From an uncultured Eubacteriales bacterium (GTDB lineage: Bacteria > Bacillota > Clostridia > Oscillospirales > Oscillospiraceae), in NCBI GenBank assembly GCA_900548615.1, contig URKW01000033.1:1-19089 (forward strand): a stretch of DNA of 19,089 bases, given 5' to 3'. Positions 1 through 7,407 of the stretch are shown here, piece by piece (the first letter of the stretch is position 1; each line of letters begins with the position of its first letter). The translations under genes were made by a program, and so were the position numbers. The notes under the pieces were generated by a model that ran no database searches, was not told the DNA's origin, and saw only the letters and a list, made by a program, of their open reading frames with translations.

Positions 1-39
1 AGTGTCCATTACAGGATACTCAGATCCTATAAGGACACT
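1..39. other. two-tier stem-loop downstream of tRNA-Pro
   Basis: AGTGTCC at 1-7 pairs with GGACACT at 33-39, and inside it AGGAT at 13-17 pairs with ATCCT at 24-28. The structure lies just past the 3' end of the minus-strand tRNA. It may be part of a transcription end or processing signal, but no T-run is visible because the window ends here. Confidence 0.4.
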
Positions 40-44
40 CTGCA

Positions 45-120
45 TGGTCGGAGTGGGGGGACTTGAACCCCCGGCCTCTTGGTCCCGAACCAAGCGCGCT
101 ACCAGCTGCGCTACACCCCG
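45..120 (-). tRNA. tRNA-Pro (anticodon CGG)
   Basis: A cloverleaf reads on the minus strand. The acceptor arm CGGGGTG (114-120) pairs with CACTCCG (49-55) and is followed by A and an encoded CCA (45-47). The anticodon stem CTTGG/CCAAG encloses the loop TTCGGGA, giving anticodon CGG, which reads the proline codon CCG. The T arm carries GGTTCAAGTCC. The length is 76 nt including CCA. A near-consensus promoter sits immediately upstream, so it appears to be transcribed as a single gene. Confidence 0.95.
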
Positions 121-132
121 GATAGCCGTTCC

Positions 133-161
133 ATTATAATGAGTATTTTCCTTTCTGTCAA
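133..161 (-). promoter_or_regulatory. consensus promoter of tRNA-Pro
   Basis: On the minus strand TTGACA (156-161) and TATAAT (133-138) are separated by exactly 17 nt. Both hexamers match the sigma-A consensus perfectly. The expected transcription start is only a few bases before the tRNA 5' end at 120. Confidence 0.85.
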
Positions 162-198
162 GAGGGAAAACGCAATATCACCGTCAAATCATCATCGT

Positions 199-729
199 TT
201 ACAGCGCGGTGCCCCGCGCGGGGATAAACAGGCCGCTCATATCCGCTCTCTCCAGCACCAGCAGCTTCACCTTCCGGTCAATGCCGCCGGCGTAGCCGGT
301 AAGGCTGCCGTCCGCGCCCACCACGCGATGACAGGGGCCGATCAGCGAAATGGGGTTGTGCCCCACCGCGCCGCCTACCGCCTGTGCCGACTGCGGTTTT
401 CCCATCCGGTCGGCAAGCTGCGCGGCGATCTGACCGTAGGTCGTGGTGCAGCCATAGGGGACGGTCAGTAGGATCTCCCACACCGCCCTGCGAAACGGTG
501 TGGTCATCCAGTGCAGCGGCGGCGTGAAGCCCGGCTTCTCCCCCGCAAAATAGCTGTCCAGCCATCGCTTTGCCTGCGCAAAAACGGGGCAGTCCCCCGT
601 CTCGGCCTGTTGGGGCAGCGTGCTGCCGAAATATTTCTGTCCGTCGAACCACAGGCCCGTCAGTGCCTTGCCATCACTGGCCAGCGTGATCGCACCCAGC
701 GGAGAAAGATAGGATGCCCGATACGTCAT
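199..729 (-). CDS. ogt: methylated-DNA--[protein]-cysteine S-methyltransferase
   Basis: Suicidal DNA-repair enzyme that moves the methyl group of O6-methylguanine or O4-methylthymine to its own cysteine. The 176-residue protein has the usual length of the Ogt/AGT family. The active-site motif PCHRVVG is present with acceptor Cys133, preceded by HNPISLIG where most family members have NPISIIV. The TPFRRAVWEILLTVPYG stretch (about 77-93) is the DNA-binding part, with the arginine-finger helix expected near 115-124. The ATG at 729 follows an AGAGG ribosome site. It has its own promoter, divergent from hcp across about 125 bp, and no transcriptional partner. The family assignment is firm. Ogt versus Ada C-terminal-like naming is not resolvable by eye. 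Confidence 0.93.
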   Translation of the reverse strand: MTYRASYLSPLGAITLASDGKALTGLWFDGQKYFGSTLPQQAETGDCPVFAQAKRWLDSYFAGEKPGFTPPLHWMTTPFRRAVWEILLTVPYGCTTTYGQIAAQLADRMGKPQSAQAVGGAVGHNPISLIGPCHRVVGADGSLTGYAGGIDRKVKLLVLERADMSGLFIPARGTAL

Positions 730-757
730 ATATCAAACCTCTGTTCTGTTTTTCTCT

Positions 758-786
758 ATTCTAACAGGATTTCTCCCACATTGCAA
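758..786 (-). promoter_or_regulatory. promoter of ogt
   Basis: On the minus strand TTGCAA (781-786) and TAGAAT (758-763) are separated by 17 nt, giving a start near 751 and a leader of about 20 nt before the ogt ATG. TTGCAA is self-complementary, but no good -10 box lies 17 nt from it on the plus strand, so the hcp promoter remains unidentified. Confidence 0.6.
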
Positions 787-855
787 CCATCTTTTTCCGC
801 ATGATTTCCGGCAAAGCGCACATACTATCCGCAACGATCACAGGAGGTATGTACC

Positions 856-2433
856 ATGTCAGAAATGTTTTGCTTTCAGTGCCAGCAAACCGCCGGCGGC
901 AGCGGCTGCGTCAAGACCGGCGTATGCGGCAAGCAGCCGGAGACGGCCCACTTACAGGATGCGCTGGTGTGCCGCCTGATCCGTCTGGCGGAGGTCTGTC
1001 AGGCGCGGCAGGAATACCCGCCGGAGGTCACGCGGCTGCTGGCGGACGGCCTTTTCACCACGCTGACCAACGTGAACTTTGACAACGAGGCCATCCGCGC
1101 CTTTACCGACCGGGTGGATGAGGCGCTGCGCCGTCACGGCGGCAGCAGCGGCAGCGGCGACACCACGTGGCTGTGGCGGGGCGAGACGGACACTGTGTCC
1201 CTACGCGCCACGCTGCTGTTCGGTCTGAAGGGCATGGCAGCCTACGCTCACCACGCCCTGAGACTGGGCTACCGGGACAAGCATGTGGACGAGTGGTTCT
1301 ATAAGGGTCTTGCCGCCTTGGCGCAGGAGTACAGCGCGGAGGAATGGCTGGCCCTCATCATGGAGTTCGGACAGGTGAATTTCCAGTGCATGGCGCTGCT
1401 GGATCGGGCCAACACCGAAAGCTTCGGCGATCCCGTGCCCACGCGGGTGAACATTGACGTGAAAAAGGGGCCGTTTATTGTGGTGTCCGGCCACGATCTT
1501 GAGGATCTGCACCAGCTGCTGGAGCAAGCCGCCGGAACTGGCATCAACGTCTACACCCACTGCGAAATGCTGCCCGCCCACGGCTATCCGGGCTTGAAGA
1601 AATACCCCCATCTGGCGGGCAACTTCGGCACAGCGTGGCAGAACCAGCAGAAGGAGTTCGCGGATATCCCCGCGCCGGTGCTGTTCACCACCAACTGCCT
1701 GATGCCGCCCCGGCCCAGCTATGCCGACCGGGTGTACACCACGTCGGTGGTAGGCTACGAGGGGCTGCGGCACATCGAGGCCGACGGTCAGGGCCGCAAG
1801 GACTTCTCTCCCCTGATCCAACAGGCGCTGGCGCTGGGGGGCTACGACACCGACCAAAGCATGAGCGGCGTCAACGGCGGCCACATGCTGACCACCGGCT
1901 TCGCCCACGCCGCCGTGCTGAGTCAGGCACCCCAGATCATCGACGCCATCAAGAGCGGCGCGGTAAAGCACATCTTTCTGGTAGGCGGCTGCGACGGCGC
2001 CCACCCCGGCCGCAACTACTACACCGAGTTCGTCAAGCGCACCCCCATGGATTCGCTGGTGCTGACGCTGGCCTGCGGCAAATTCCGCTTCAACGATCTG
2101 GATCTGGGCGAGATCGGCGGTATCCCCCGCATTCTGGACGTAGGCCAGTGCAACGACGCCTACAGCGCCGTGCAGATCGCGCTGGCACTGGCAGACGCCT
2201 TCGGCTGTACCGTCAACGACCTGCCGCTGACGCTGGTGCTGTCCTGGTACGAGCAAAAGGCCGTGTGCATTCTGCTGAGTCTGCTTGCGCTGGGGGTGAA
2301 GAACATCTATCTTGGCCCCACCCTCCCCGCCTTTTTGTCGGAAACGGTGGTGAAAACGCTGGTGGATGTCTACGGACTTCAGCCCGTCACCGCGCCCCAG
2401 CAGGATCTGGACGCCATCCTGCACCGAGGCTGA
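856..2433 (+). CDS. hcp: hybrid cluster protein (class I Hcp), hydroxylamine/NO reductase
   Basis: Cytoplasmic Fe-S enzyme of the hydroxylamine reductase (prismane) family, linked in other bacteria to NO or hydroxylamine detoxification. The N-terminal cluster motif has Cys6, Cys9, Cys18 and Cys24, with the C-x2-C-x8-C-x5-C spacing typical of the class I form of anaerobes. All expected hybrid-cluster ligands can be placed: His213 (SGHD), Glu237 (HCEMLP), Cys281 (TTNC), Cys379 (GGCDG), Cys407 (LACGKF), Cys432 (GQCND) and Glu466 (WYEQK). The length of 525 aa is normal. The ATG is preceded by AGGAGGT at good spacing. No hcr-type reductase gene adjoins it, so electrons must come from another donor. 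It ends 12 nt before a bidirectional terminator. Confidence 0.95.
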   Translation: MSEMFCFQCQQTAGGSGCVKTGVCGKQPETAHLQDALVCRLIRLAEVCQARQEYPPEVTRLLADGLFTTLTNVNFDNEAIRAFTDRVDEALRRHGGSSGSGDTTWLWRGETDTVSLRATLLFGLKGMAAYAHHALRLGYRDKHVDEWFYKGLAALAQEYSAEEWLALIMEFGQVNFQCMALLDRANTESFGDPVPTRVNIDVKKGPFIVVSGHDLEDLHQLLEQAAGTGINVYTHCEMLPAHGYPGLKKYPHLAGNFGTAWQNQQKEFADIPAPVLFTTNCLMPPRPSYADRVYTTSVVGYEGLRHIEADGQGRKDFSPLIQQALALGGYDTDQSMSGVNGGHMLTTGFAHAAVLSQAPQIIDAIKSGAVKHIFLVGGCDGAHPGRNYYTEFVKRTPMDSLVLTLACGKFRFNDLDLGEIGGIPRILDVGQCNDAYSAVQIALALADAFGCTVNDLPLTLVLSWYEQKAVCILLSLLALGVKNIYLGPTLPAFLSETVVKTLVDVYGLQPVTAPQQDLDAILHRG

Positions 2434-2445
2434 CCTTGCAATGAC

Positions 2446-2485
2446 AAAAAACATGCCGATACCAGACGGTATCGGCATGTTTTTT
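2446..2485. terminator. bidirectional rho-independent terminator (hcp / CAP gene)
   Basis: A perfect 18-bp inverted repeat: six A plus CATGCCGATACC (2446-2463), loop AGAC, then GGTATCGGCATG plus six T (2468-2485). The A/T ends make it a terminator on both strands, serving the convergent hcp and CAP-domain genes. Confidence 0.9.
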
Positions 2486-2489
2486 ACAC

Positions 2490-3122
2490 TTAATAGCCAA
2501 AAAGCTGCACCCAGTAGATCTCCCGGCCGGACTGGCAGCACCCCACGCCCAGTGAGCCGTAGGAGCCATCCAGAATGTTGTCCCGGTGTCCCTGAGAATT
2601 CATCCAGTCGGTCATGGCGCGGTCGGCGTCCATACCTGTGCCCATGATAATATTCTCGCCGTGAGCCAGCGAGCTGACCGTGTACCACTGGCTGCCGTCC
2701 AGTCTTGTATGGCTGAAATAGCTGGCGATCTCACGAGCACGGGTGGCGGCGGCATCACACAGTGTACTGTCCAGCGTCAGCGTGCCTGCGCCGTACTGAG
2801 AGCGGTAGTAGTTGGTCAACTCCCACACCCGCTCAACCGAGCTGCCGGAGGAGGTACCTTCCGGCGGCTGCACTGTCTGATCCGGCTCTGGCTCTGCCGG
2901 CTGTTCCGGTTCTTCCAATGGTTCCTCCGGTTCTTCCGGGAAGGGAGACTCCAGCGGCAGCAGCGGCTCAAACAGCTGCGCCTGCTCCACCGCCTTGACC
3001 ATGGCAGTTTCCCCGCCTGACGCCGTGGACGGCTCCTGTACCAGCAATCTGTACCACAAGGCTGCCAGCGTCACCACGGCAAGTACCAGTATTACCAGAT
3101 ATATGATCCTTTTTCGTGCCAT
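2490..3122 (-). CDS. membrane-anchored CAP (SCP/PR1)-domain protein
   Basis: The 210-residue protein has a short basic N-terminus (MARKR) and one hydrophobic segment at about 5-23, acting as signal peptide or anchor. A Pro/Glu-rich, low-complexity spacer of roughly 45 residues follows (EEPEEPLEEPEQ and similar), then a C-terminal CAP domain of the YkwD type. CAP signatures seen are LTNYYRSQYG, AATRAREIASYFSHTR, GENI and NSQGHRDNIL, ending VGCCQSGREIYWVQLFG. The location is therefore likely outside the membrane, with the spacer crossing the cell wall. Function in bacteria is poorly defined. The start at 3122 was chosen because the hydrophobic segment begins right after it; a 19-residue upstream extension is Arg/Gly-rich and overlaps a leader hairpin. 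The ribosome site is weak. Confidence 0.85.
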   Translation of the reverse strand: MARKRIIYLVILVLAVVTLAALWYRLLVQEPSTASGGETAMVKAVEQAQLFEPLLPLESPFPEEPEEPLEEPEQPAEPEPDQTVQPPEGTSSGSSVERVWELTNYYRSQYGAGTLTLDSTLCDAAATRAREIASYFSHTRLDGSQWYTVSSLAHGENIIMGTGMDADRAMTDWMNSQGHRDNILDGSYGSLGVGCCQSGREIYWVQLFGY

Positions 3123-3149
3123 TCTCGTTCCGCCATTCCTGCCTGTTTC

Positions 3150-3174
3150 GCGGCCAGCGCATCCGCGCGGCCGC
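3150..3174 (-). other. GC-rich stem-loop in leader of the CAP gene
   Basis: On the minus strand GCGGCC-GCGC (3165-3174), loop GGAT, then GCGC, one bulged T, and GGCCGC (3150-3160). The stem is ten G-C pairs and sits right at the predicted 5' end of the transcript. No T-run follows, so it is not a terminator. A 5' stabilising or translation-lowering structure is an inference. Confidence 0.5.
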
Positions 3175-3184
3175 AGCACGCATT

Positions 3185-3213
3185 ATGATAGCACGCTTTT
3201 CCCGATTTGTCAG
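3185..3213 (-). promoter_or_regulatory. promoter of the CAP-domain gene
   Basis: On the minus strand CTGACA (3208-3213) and TATCAT (3185-3190) are separated by 17 nt. The predicted start near 3178 leaves a leader of about 55 nt that contains the GC-rich hairpin. Confidence 0.55.
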
Positions 3214-3242
3214 CACTTTTTTGCGGAAAATCAGCGAGAGCG

Positions 3243-3485
3243 CTACTTTTTCAGCAGCTTTTCCACCATCGCGCTGTGCATCTGATTGACGGTGACGAAC
3301 TTTCCGTCATAAAACACCACCCAATTGTTGAACACACAAGATAGCGTCGCGGCCTGCTCCAGCGTGTCCACATGGCAAAAGCGGGCCGGGATGCTCCTGC
3401 TTTCACAGTACTCCCGCAGCTTCTCCCCCCGCTATCTGTCGTCTATTTCATGAACCACCACAGTATACGCTTTCCGGCAGGACAT
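3243..3485 (-). pseudogene. remnant of a YoaP-like (GNAT C-terminal) domain protein
   Basis: An 81-codon minus-strand frame runs from an ATG at 3485 to TAG at 3243, interrupted by an in-frame TAG at codon 18 (3432-3434). After the stop it reads RGEKLREYC, then IPARF, VDTLEQA and FYDGKFVTVNQM, ending VEKLLKK. This matches the pattern of the YoaP-like C-terminal domain found on some GNAT acetyltransferases (a Cys-containing thioredoxin-like half, then a conserved FYxGxF strand). The acetyltransferase domain that should precede it is missing, and its place is taken by the promoter of the GntR gene. Reading: the decayed 3' end of a lost gene. A sequencing error at the stop would not restore the missing N-terminal domain. 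Confidence 0.5.
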
Positions 3486-3499
3486 GTCAACGAACGTTG
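3481..3499 (+). promoter_or_regulatory. candidate operator upstream of the GntR/RCK_C gene
   Basis: Two palindromes adjoin: GACATGTC (3481-3488, perfect) and CAACG-AA-CGTTG (3488-3499). They lie 17 nt upstream of the -35 box of the regulator gene. A second TGTCA (3529-3533), in the same orientation as the one at 3485-3489, lies 44 nt away between -35 and -10, roughly four helical turns. This layout would suit a tetrameric autoregulator but is unproven. Confidence 0.35.
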
Positions 3500-3515
3500 T
3501 AACTGAAAACTTCGC

Positions 3516-3544
3516 TTGCAATTCAAGTTGTCAGATGGTATACT
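3516..3544 (+). promoter_or_regulatory. promoter of the GntR/RCK_C regulator and symporter unit
   Basis: TTGCAA (3516-3521) and TATACT (3539-3544) are separated by 17 nt. The predicted start near 3551 gives a leader of about 25 nt holding the AAAGGAG ribosome site. It likely drives both the regulator and the downstream symporter. Confidence 0.7.
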
Positions 3545-3576
3545 ACTATTTGGAAATCGGTAAAGGAGTGACGGCT

Positions 3577-4191
3577 ATGGATAACGACGGTCTCACACAA
3601 TATACGCGGATCGCCATCTCATTGGCGGAGCGGATCGCCTCCGGACAGCTGAAGGAGGGCGACAAGATCTCCGGCCGTTCCAAGCTCTCTCCCGAGTACA
3701 ACGTCTCCCCGGAAACCATCCGCCGGGCGCTGCGGCTGCTGGCGGACATGAAGGTGGTGGAGGTCAAGGAGCAGAGCGGCGTATACGTTCTGTCCGCCGA
3801 CAATGCCCGGCGCTATCTCCGCAACTTCGAGGAAAAAACCGATATGCGCAGCAAACAGCAGCAGCTGAAGCAGCTGCTGGCCCGTCAGGAGCTGCTGAAC
3901 CACCAGATGGCGGCGCTGTGCCGCGACATTCTGGACGAGACTAGCCAGACGCCGGACAGTCTGCCCAACTACAGCTGCCGCGTACCGGATCACTGGCCGG
4001 ACAGCGGTGTCACCATCGGCGCGCTGCGGTTCTGGCAGGCCACCGGCGCCACCATCGTGGCGATCCGCCGGAACCTGTCCTATATCGTCTCCCTCGGCCC
4101 CTATGCCGAGCTGTACGCCGGGGACACGGTGATCTTTGTGGGGGACGCCAAGGCCCGTGAGGCCGTGTCCCACTTCTTCTCAAACGCGTAA
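3577..4191 (+). CDS. GntR-family regulator with C-terminal RCK_C (TrkA-C) domain, BusR-like
   Basis: The 204-residue transcription factor has three parts. A winged helix-turn-helix of the GntR type lies at about 6-73 (LSPEYNVSPETIRRALRLL). A Gln/Leu-rich coiled-coil helix spans about 76-125. An RCK_C/TrkA-C domain spans about 138-202 (GALRFWQATGATIVAI, then LYAGDTVIFVGD). The same architecture and length occur in BusR of streptococci and lactococci, where the RCK_C domain binds cyclic di-AMP and the protein represses an osmolyte importer. Here the gene lies 39 nt upstream of an SSS-family symporter, so control of that transporter is the natural inference. The ATG at 3577 is preceded by AAAGGAG; an upstream ATG in frame at 3484 lies before the promoter and was discarded. 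The ligand is inferred, not shown. Confidence 0.85.
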   Translation: MDNDGLTQYTRIAISLAERIASGQLKEGDKISGRSKLSPEYNVSPETIRRALRLLADMKVVEVKEQSGVYVLSADNARRYLRNFEEKTDMRSKQQQLKQLLARQELLNHQMAALCRDILDETSQTPDSLPNYSCRVPDHWPDSGVTIGALRFWQATGATIVAIRRNLSYIVSLGPYAELYAGDTVIFVGDAKAREAVSHFFSNA

Positions 4192-4230
4192 TTTTCCCGG
4201 CTCCGCCGGATCACGAAAGGAGTTTTTCTA

Positions 4231-5688
4231 TTGGTACACAACGAATTACACGCTATTGATCTGGGCATCATCGCCGCCTACCTGATTGCCATGGTAGCCA
4301 TCGGCGTGGTGGTGGTCAAAAAGGTGCAGAGCACCGACGACTACTATCTGGGCGGTCGATCCTTCGGCCCACTGGTGCTGATGGCCACCGTGTGCGCCAC
4401 CATTATCGGCGGCAGCGGCCTGATGGGCCGCGCCGGCGTGGCGTACTCCAGCGGCTTTAAGGCCATTATGACGGCGCTGCCCTATCTGCTGGGTATGTTC
4501 ATCTTCTCCGGCTTTGCGGGGCGTATCTCCGCCGTAGGCACCACCTTCAACGTCACCTCCATCCCCGATCTGTTCGAGCAGCGGTTCGGAAAGACCGCCA
4601 AGGTGATCCTGGGCTGTCTCATCGCCTTCACCATGATGGGCACCGTGGCCTCTCAGGTAACGGCCACCGCCACCATCATCAACATGCTGGGCAACAAGAT
4701 CGGCATCTCCTATGAGGTGGGCGCGCTGATCGCCTGCGCGGTGTTCATTATTTATACCGCTACCTCCGGTCTGTTCGGCGTGATCTATACGGATGTGTTC
4801 CAGTTCGTCATGCTGATCCTGTTCGTATATATCATGATCCCGGCGGCGTCGCTGGCGAAGCTGGGCGGTGTCTCCGTCTTTCTGGAAAATCTGGCCCCGG
4901 AGCTGGCAAAGCCTTATGTAGACGGCAATATCATCGGCGACATTATCACCTACTTCGTGTTCACGCTGGCAGGTGCGGAGATGTGGCAGCGTGCCTTTGC
5001 CGCCAAGAGCCAGAAGGCCGCCAAAGAGGGACTGTTTCTGGGCACCTTCGTTTACGGCCTGACCATCCCGCTGGTGTGGTTTATGGGCGTGGTGGCCCAC
5101 CAGCTGGTCAGTGCGGACAAGATCGCCCAGTATGGCTCCACCGACGCGGTGGTGCCTGCCCTGGCCATTGAGATCCTGCCGGTGGGCCTGACGGGCCTTG
5201 CGCTGGCGGGCATCCTGTCGGTCATCATGTCCACAGCGGACAGCTATCTCATCGTCTCCGTGCAGACCTGCGTCCACGATATTTATAAGGTGTTCAAGCC
5301 TGATATTTCGGAAAAGAAGGAGCTGCGGCTGACCCGTGTGTTTGCCTTTATCCTGCCGCTGGGCGCACTGGTGATTGCCCTGTACATCAAGAACGCCTAC
5401 AGCATTCTCATGTTCGCCTGGAGCTTCTACGCGGCAGCGGCCGGACTGCCCGCCTTTGCCGCCCTGTACTGGAAGAAGGCCACCAAGGCTGGCATTATCT
5501 CCGGCATGGCGGCGGGCTTCGTGGTCTGCGTGGGCTGGAAGCTTATCGGCACCCCCTTCGGACTTGGCCCCACGGTACCCGGTGCTATCGCCTGCGCCGC
5601 CGCGCTGGTGATCGTCAGCCTTGCCACGTATAAAAAGACGCCCTCTACCTTCCTGGATCCCTATCACAGCGAAAAGGCCGGTGCGTAA
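4231..5688 (+). CDS. Na+/solute symporter, SSS family
   Basis: The 485-residue integral membrane protein has about 13 hydrophobic segments, as usual for sodium:solute symporters (LeuT fold; PutP, PanF and related). The early YYLGGRSFGPLVLMAT segment and the following GGSGLMGRAGVAYSSG in TM2 are typical of the family, as is ALAGILSVIMSTADSYLI in the Na+-site helix. The start is TTG, set by AAAGGAG eight nt upstream; no ATG lies nearby. It follows the BusR-like regulator in the same direction, probably as one transcript. The substrate is not evident: proline, betaine, pantothenate or another small organic solute are possible, and the regulator favours an osmolyte. No clear terminator lies between it and the convergent ZIP gene. 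Confidence 0.88.
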   Translation: MVHNELHAIDLGIIAAYLIAMVAIGVVVVKKVQSTDDYYLGGRSFGPLVLMATVCATIIGGSGLMGRAGVAYSSGFKAIMTALPYLLGMFIFSGFAGRISAVGTTFNVTSIPDLFEQRFGKTAKVILGCLIAFTMMGTVASQVTATATIINMLGNKIGISYEVGALIACAVFIIYTATSGLFGVIYTDVFQFVMLILFVYIMIPAASLAKLGGVSVFLENLAPELAKPYVDGNIIGDIITYFVFTLAGAEMWQRAFAAKSQKAAKEGLFLGTFVYGLTIPLVWFMGVVAHQLVSADKIAQYGSTDAVVPALAIEILPVGLTGLALAGILSVIMSTADSYLIVSVQTCVHDIYKVFKPDISEKKELRLTRVFAFILPLGALVIALYIKNAYSILMFAWSFYAAAAGLPAFAALYWKKATKAGIISGMAAGFVVCVGWKLIGTPFGLGPTVPGAIACAAALVIVSLATYKKTPSTFLDPYHSEKAGA

Positions 5689-5764
5689 GGCGGCGAGTCA
5701 GGCCCTCTGCTTGACGCGGCAGTCGATACGAACACGGTATGATCTTCCAATATTTTTGCCGTTT

Positions 5765-6550
5765 TCAGCTCAAAGCCACATCCAGCACCATCATGACGCT
5801 GAATCCAACGGCAAAGAAGACCGTGCCCAGATTGGAGTGCCGCCCCTGTGACATTTCCGGTATCAGCTCCTCCACCACCACATAGAGCATGGCACCGGCG
5901 GCAAAGCTCAGAAGATACGGCAGCGCCGGTATCACAAGCTGTGCGGCAAGAATTGTAAGTACTGCGCCGATGGGCTCTACAACGCCGGAAAACACTCCGC
6001 CAAGGAACGCCCTGCCCTTGCTCTCCCCCTCCGCTCTGAGCGGCAGGGAGATGATTGCTCCCTCCGGGAAATTCTGAATGGCGATACCAAGGGACAAGGC
6101 AAGTGCGCTTGCCGCCGTGATCTGGGGGTTATCCGAAAGAAAACCCGCATATATCACGCCCACCGCCATCCCCTCCGGGATGTTATGCAACGTAACAGCC
6201 AGCACCATCATGACGGTACGGCTCAAATTGCTCTTCGGGCCTTCCGCCTGTTCACTTCCCACATGGAGGTGCGGGATCAGGTGGTCAAGTGCCAGCAAAA
6301 ACAGTATACCGCACCAGAAGCCTGCAAAAGCCGGAAGGAACGACAGCTTTCCCAAATGCGCCGACTGATCGATGGCCGGGATCAGCAGGCTCCATATGGA
6401 AGCGGCCACCATCACACCGGCGGCAAAGCCCGCCAGGGAGCGCTGCACCAGATCGCCAAGCGTCTTTTTCATGAAGAATACGCAGGCCGCGCCTGCTGTT
6501 GTTCCGAGAAACGGAATCAGCAGCCCGACAAAAACCTCCATTTCGTTCAC
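5765..6550 (-). CDS. ZIP-family metal transporter (GufA/ZupT-like)
   Basis: The 261-residue membrane protein has about eight hydrophobic segments and imports divalent metals such as Zn2+ in characterised homologues. The metal-binding helices are clear: HNIPEGMAVGVIYAG in TM4 and QNFPEGAIISLPLR in TM5. A His-containing loop (DHLIPHLH) lies between TM3 and TM4. The GTG at 6550 overlaps the upstream stop codon (GTGA), implying translational coupling. An ATG at 6541 three codons on has better spacing from the AAAGGA ribosome site and may be the real start. It is cotranscribed with an alpha/beta hydrolase and ends near the convergent symporter gene. Confidence 0.92.
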   Translation of the reverse strand: MNEMEVFVGLLIPFLGTTAGAACVFFMKKTLGDLVQRSLAGFAAGVMVAASIWSLLIPAIDQSAHLGKLSFLPAFAGFWCGILFLLALDHLIPHLHVGSEQAEGPKSNLSRTVMMVLAVTLHNIPEGMAVGVIYAGFLSDNPQITAASALALSLGIAIQNFPEGAIISLPLRAEGESKGRAFLGGVFSGVVEPIGAVLTILAAQLVIPALPYLLSFAAGAMLYVVVEELIPEMSQGRHSNLGTVFFAVGFSVMMVLDVALS

Positions 6551-7356
6551 CGTCCTTTGTCTCGCAGCGCCACCGCGTCCGCTTGCCCAAGAAAAAACTT
6601 CTCTGCATACCGGCAGAACTCCTCCGGATGGACAATGACCAATTCCGCGTGTGCCATCTTCGGGATGCCGTGGATGCGTATCTGCGGAAAATACCGCTTG
6701 ATGAAGCGGATGTTGCTCCGGCGCTCCTTCTTCTCGTCGTCGCCGTACCAGTAGGTGAGCTTTTTGCTGCTCCCGGCAGGCGTCACCGGCAGCGCGTAAT
6801 TGTTGCCGGACCAGAACACATTGCGGATCGTCCGGTCAGAGTAGGTCTTGAGGTAGCGCTCTATCTCGTCGTACTCTTTGACCGCGTCATGGCCCGGAAG
6901 GGTAAAACGCTCCGGCGGAAATGCCGTCTCCAGCACCTTGCGGTTGTTGGCCACAAGCTTGAAGGACAGCACATCCAGCGCCAAGCGCAGCTTTCGTACC
7001 AGATACGGAAGCTGATAGGGCGTGATCCCACCGTCGATGATGGCATGGCTGACCGGAATTTCCCCCAGCGCCAGTAAGCGGGTCAGACACGCGCCGCCCA
7101 GCGAACAGCCGTAGGCCGCGTCCAGATGGACAACACCATGGTTTTTCAAGTAGGCTGTCACCTCGTCCACGGTCTGCTCCACGGAGGTGAAGTCCCCCGG
7201 ATACTCCGGCTGATGGCCGTCATAGATCACCTGAAAAACGTGCCACTTCCGGGAAAGCAGCGCAACGGTCTCCGAAAATGCCCATACAGGCTCTGCTGTA
7301 CAGGGAAAGAACAGCAATGTCCTCTCATGCTCCTGTCCGTGTTCCCATATCTGCAT
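6547..7356 (-). CDS. alpha/beta hydrolase
   Basis: The 269-residue soluble protein carries the nucleophile elbow GCSLGG with Ser85, preceded by a strand and a VDEVTAYLKNHGV helix. A likely catalytic acid is Asp206/207 (YWYGDDEKKE) and the catalytic His is His236 (KMAHAELV). The order Ser-Asp-His and the spacing fit the fold. The start ATG at 7356 has AAGGTG at good distance; an upstream ATG at 7377 lies before this ribosome site and was rejected. The substrate is unknown. Coupling to a ZIP metal transporter may be functional or only positional. A strong promoter lies about 180 bp upstream, and a 7-bp inverted repeat lies in the intervening leader. Confidence 0.8.
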   Translation of the reverse strand: MQIWEHGQEHERTLLFFPCTAEPVWAFSETVALLSRKWHVFQVIYDGHQPEYPGDFTSVEQTVDEVTAYLKNHGVVHLDAAYGCSLGGACLTRLLALGEIPVSHAIIDGGITPYQLPYLVRKLRLALDVLSFKLVANNRKVLETAFPPERFTLPGHDAVKEYDEIERYLKTYSDRTIRNVFWSGNNYALPVTPAGSSKKLTYWYGDDEKKERRSNIRFIKRYFPQIRIHGIPKMAHAELVIVHPEEFCRYAEKFFLGQADAVALRDKGR

Positions 7357-7407
7357 GTTCTTCACCTTTCCTTTCATATATTCGGCATAAAAACATATGG
7401 TGTATTG

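Noticed and set aside
1201..2688. Minus-strand open frame of 495 codons opposite hcp
   Set aside because: It runs through the hcp gene and its terminator, has a Gly/His/Gln-rich shadow composition and no ribosome site. Hcp has all cluster ligands on the other strand.
4246..5667. Minus-strand open frame of 473 codons opposite the SSS symporter
   Set aside because: Highly polar His/Gly/Asp-rich reading typical of the antisense of a hydrophobic protein; no start signal.
5689..5764. Terminator between the convergent symporter and ZIP genes
   Set aside because: Only a weak 4-5 bp stem (ATAC/GTAT) is present, with no T-run next to it; I could not support a terminator call.
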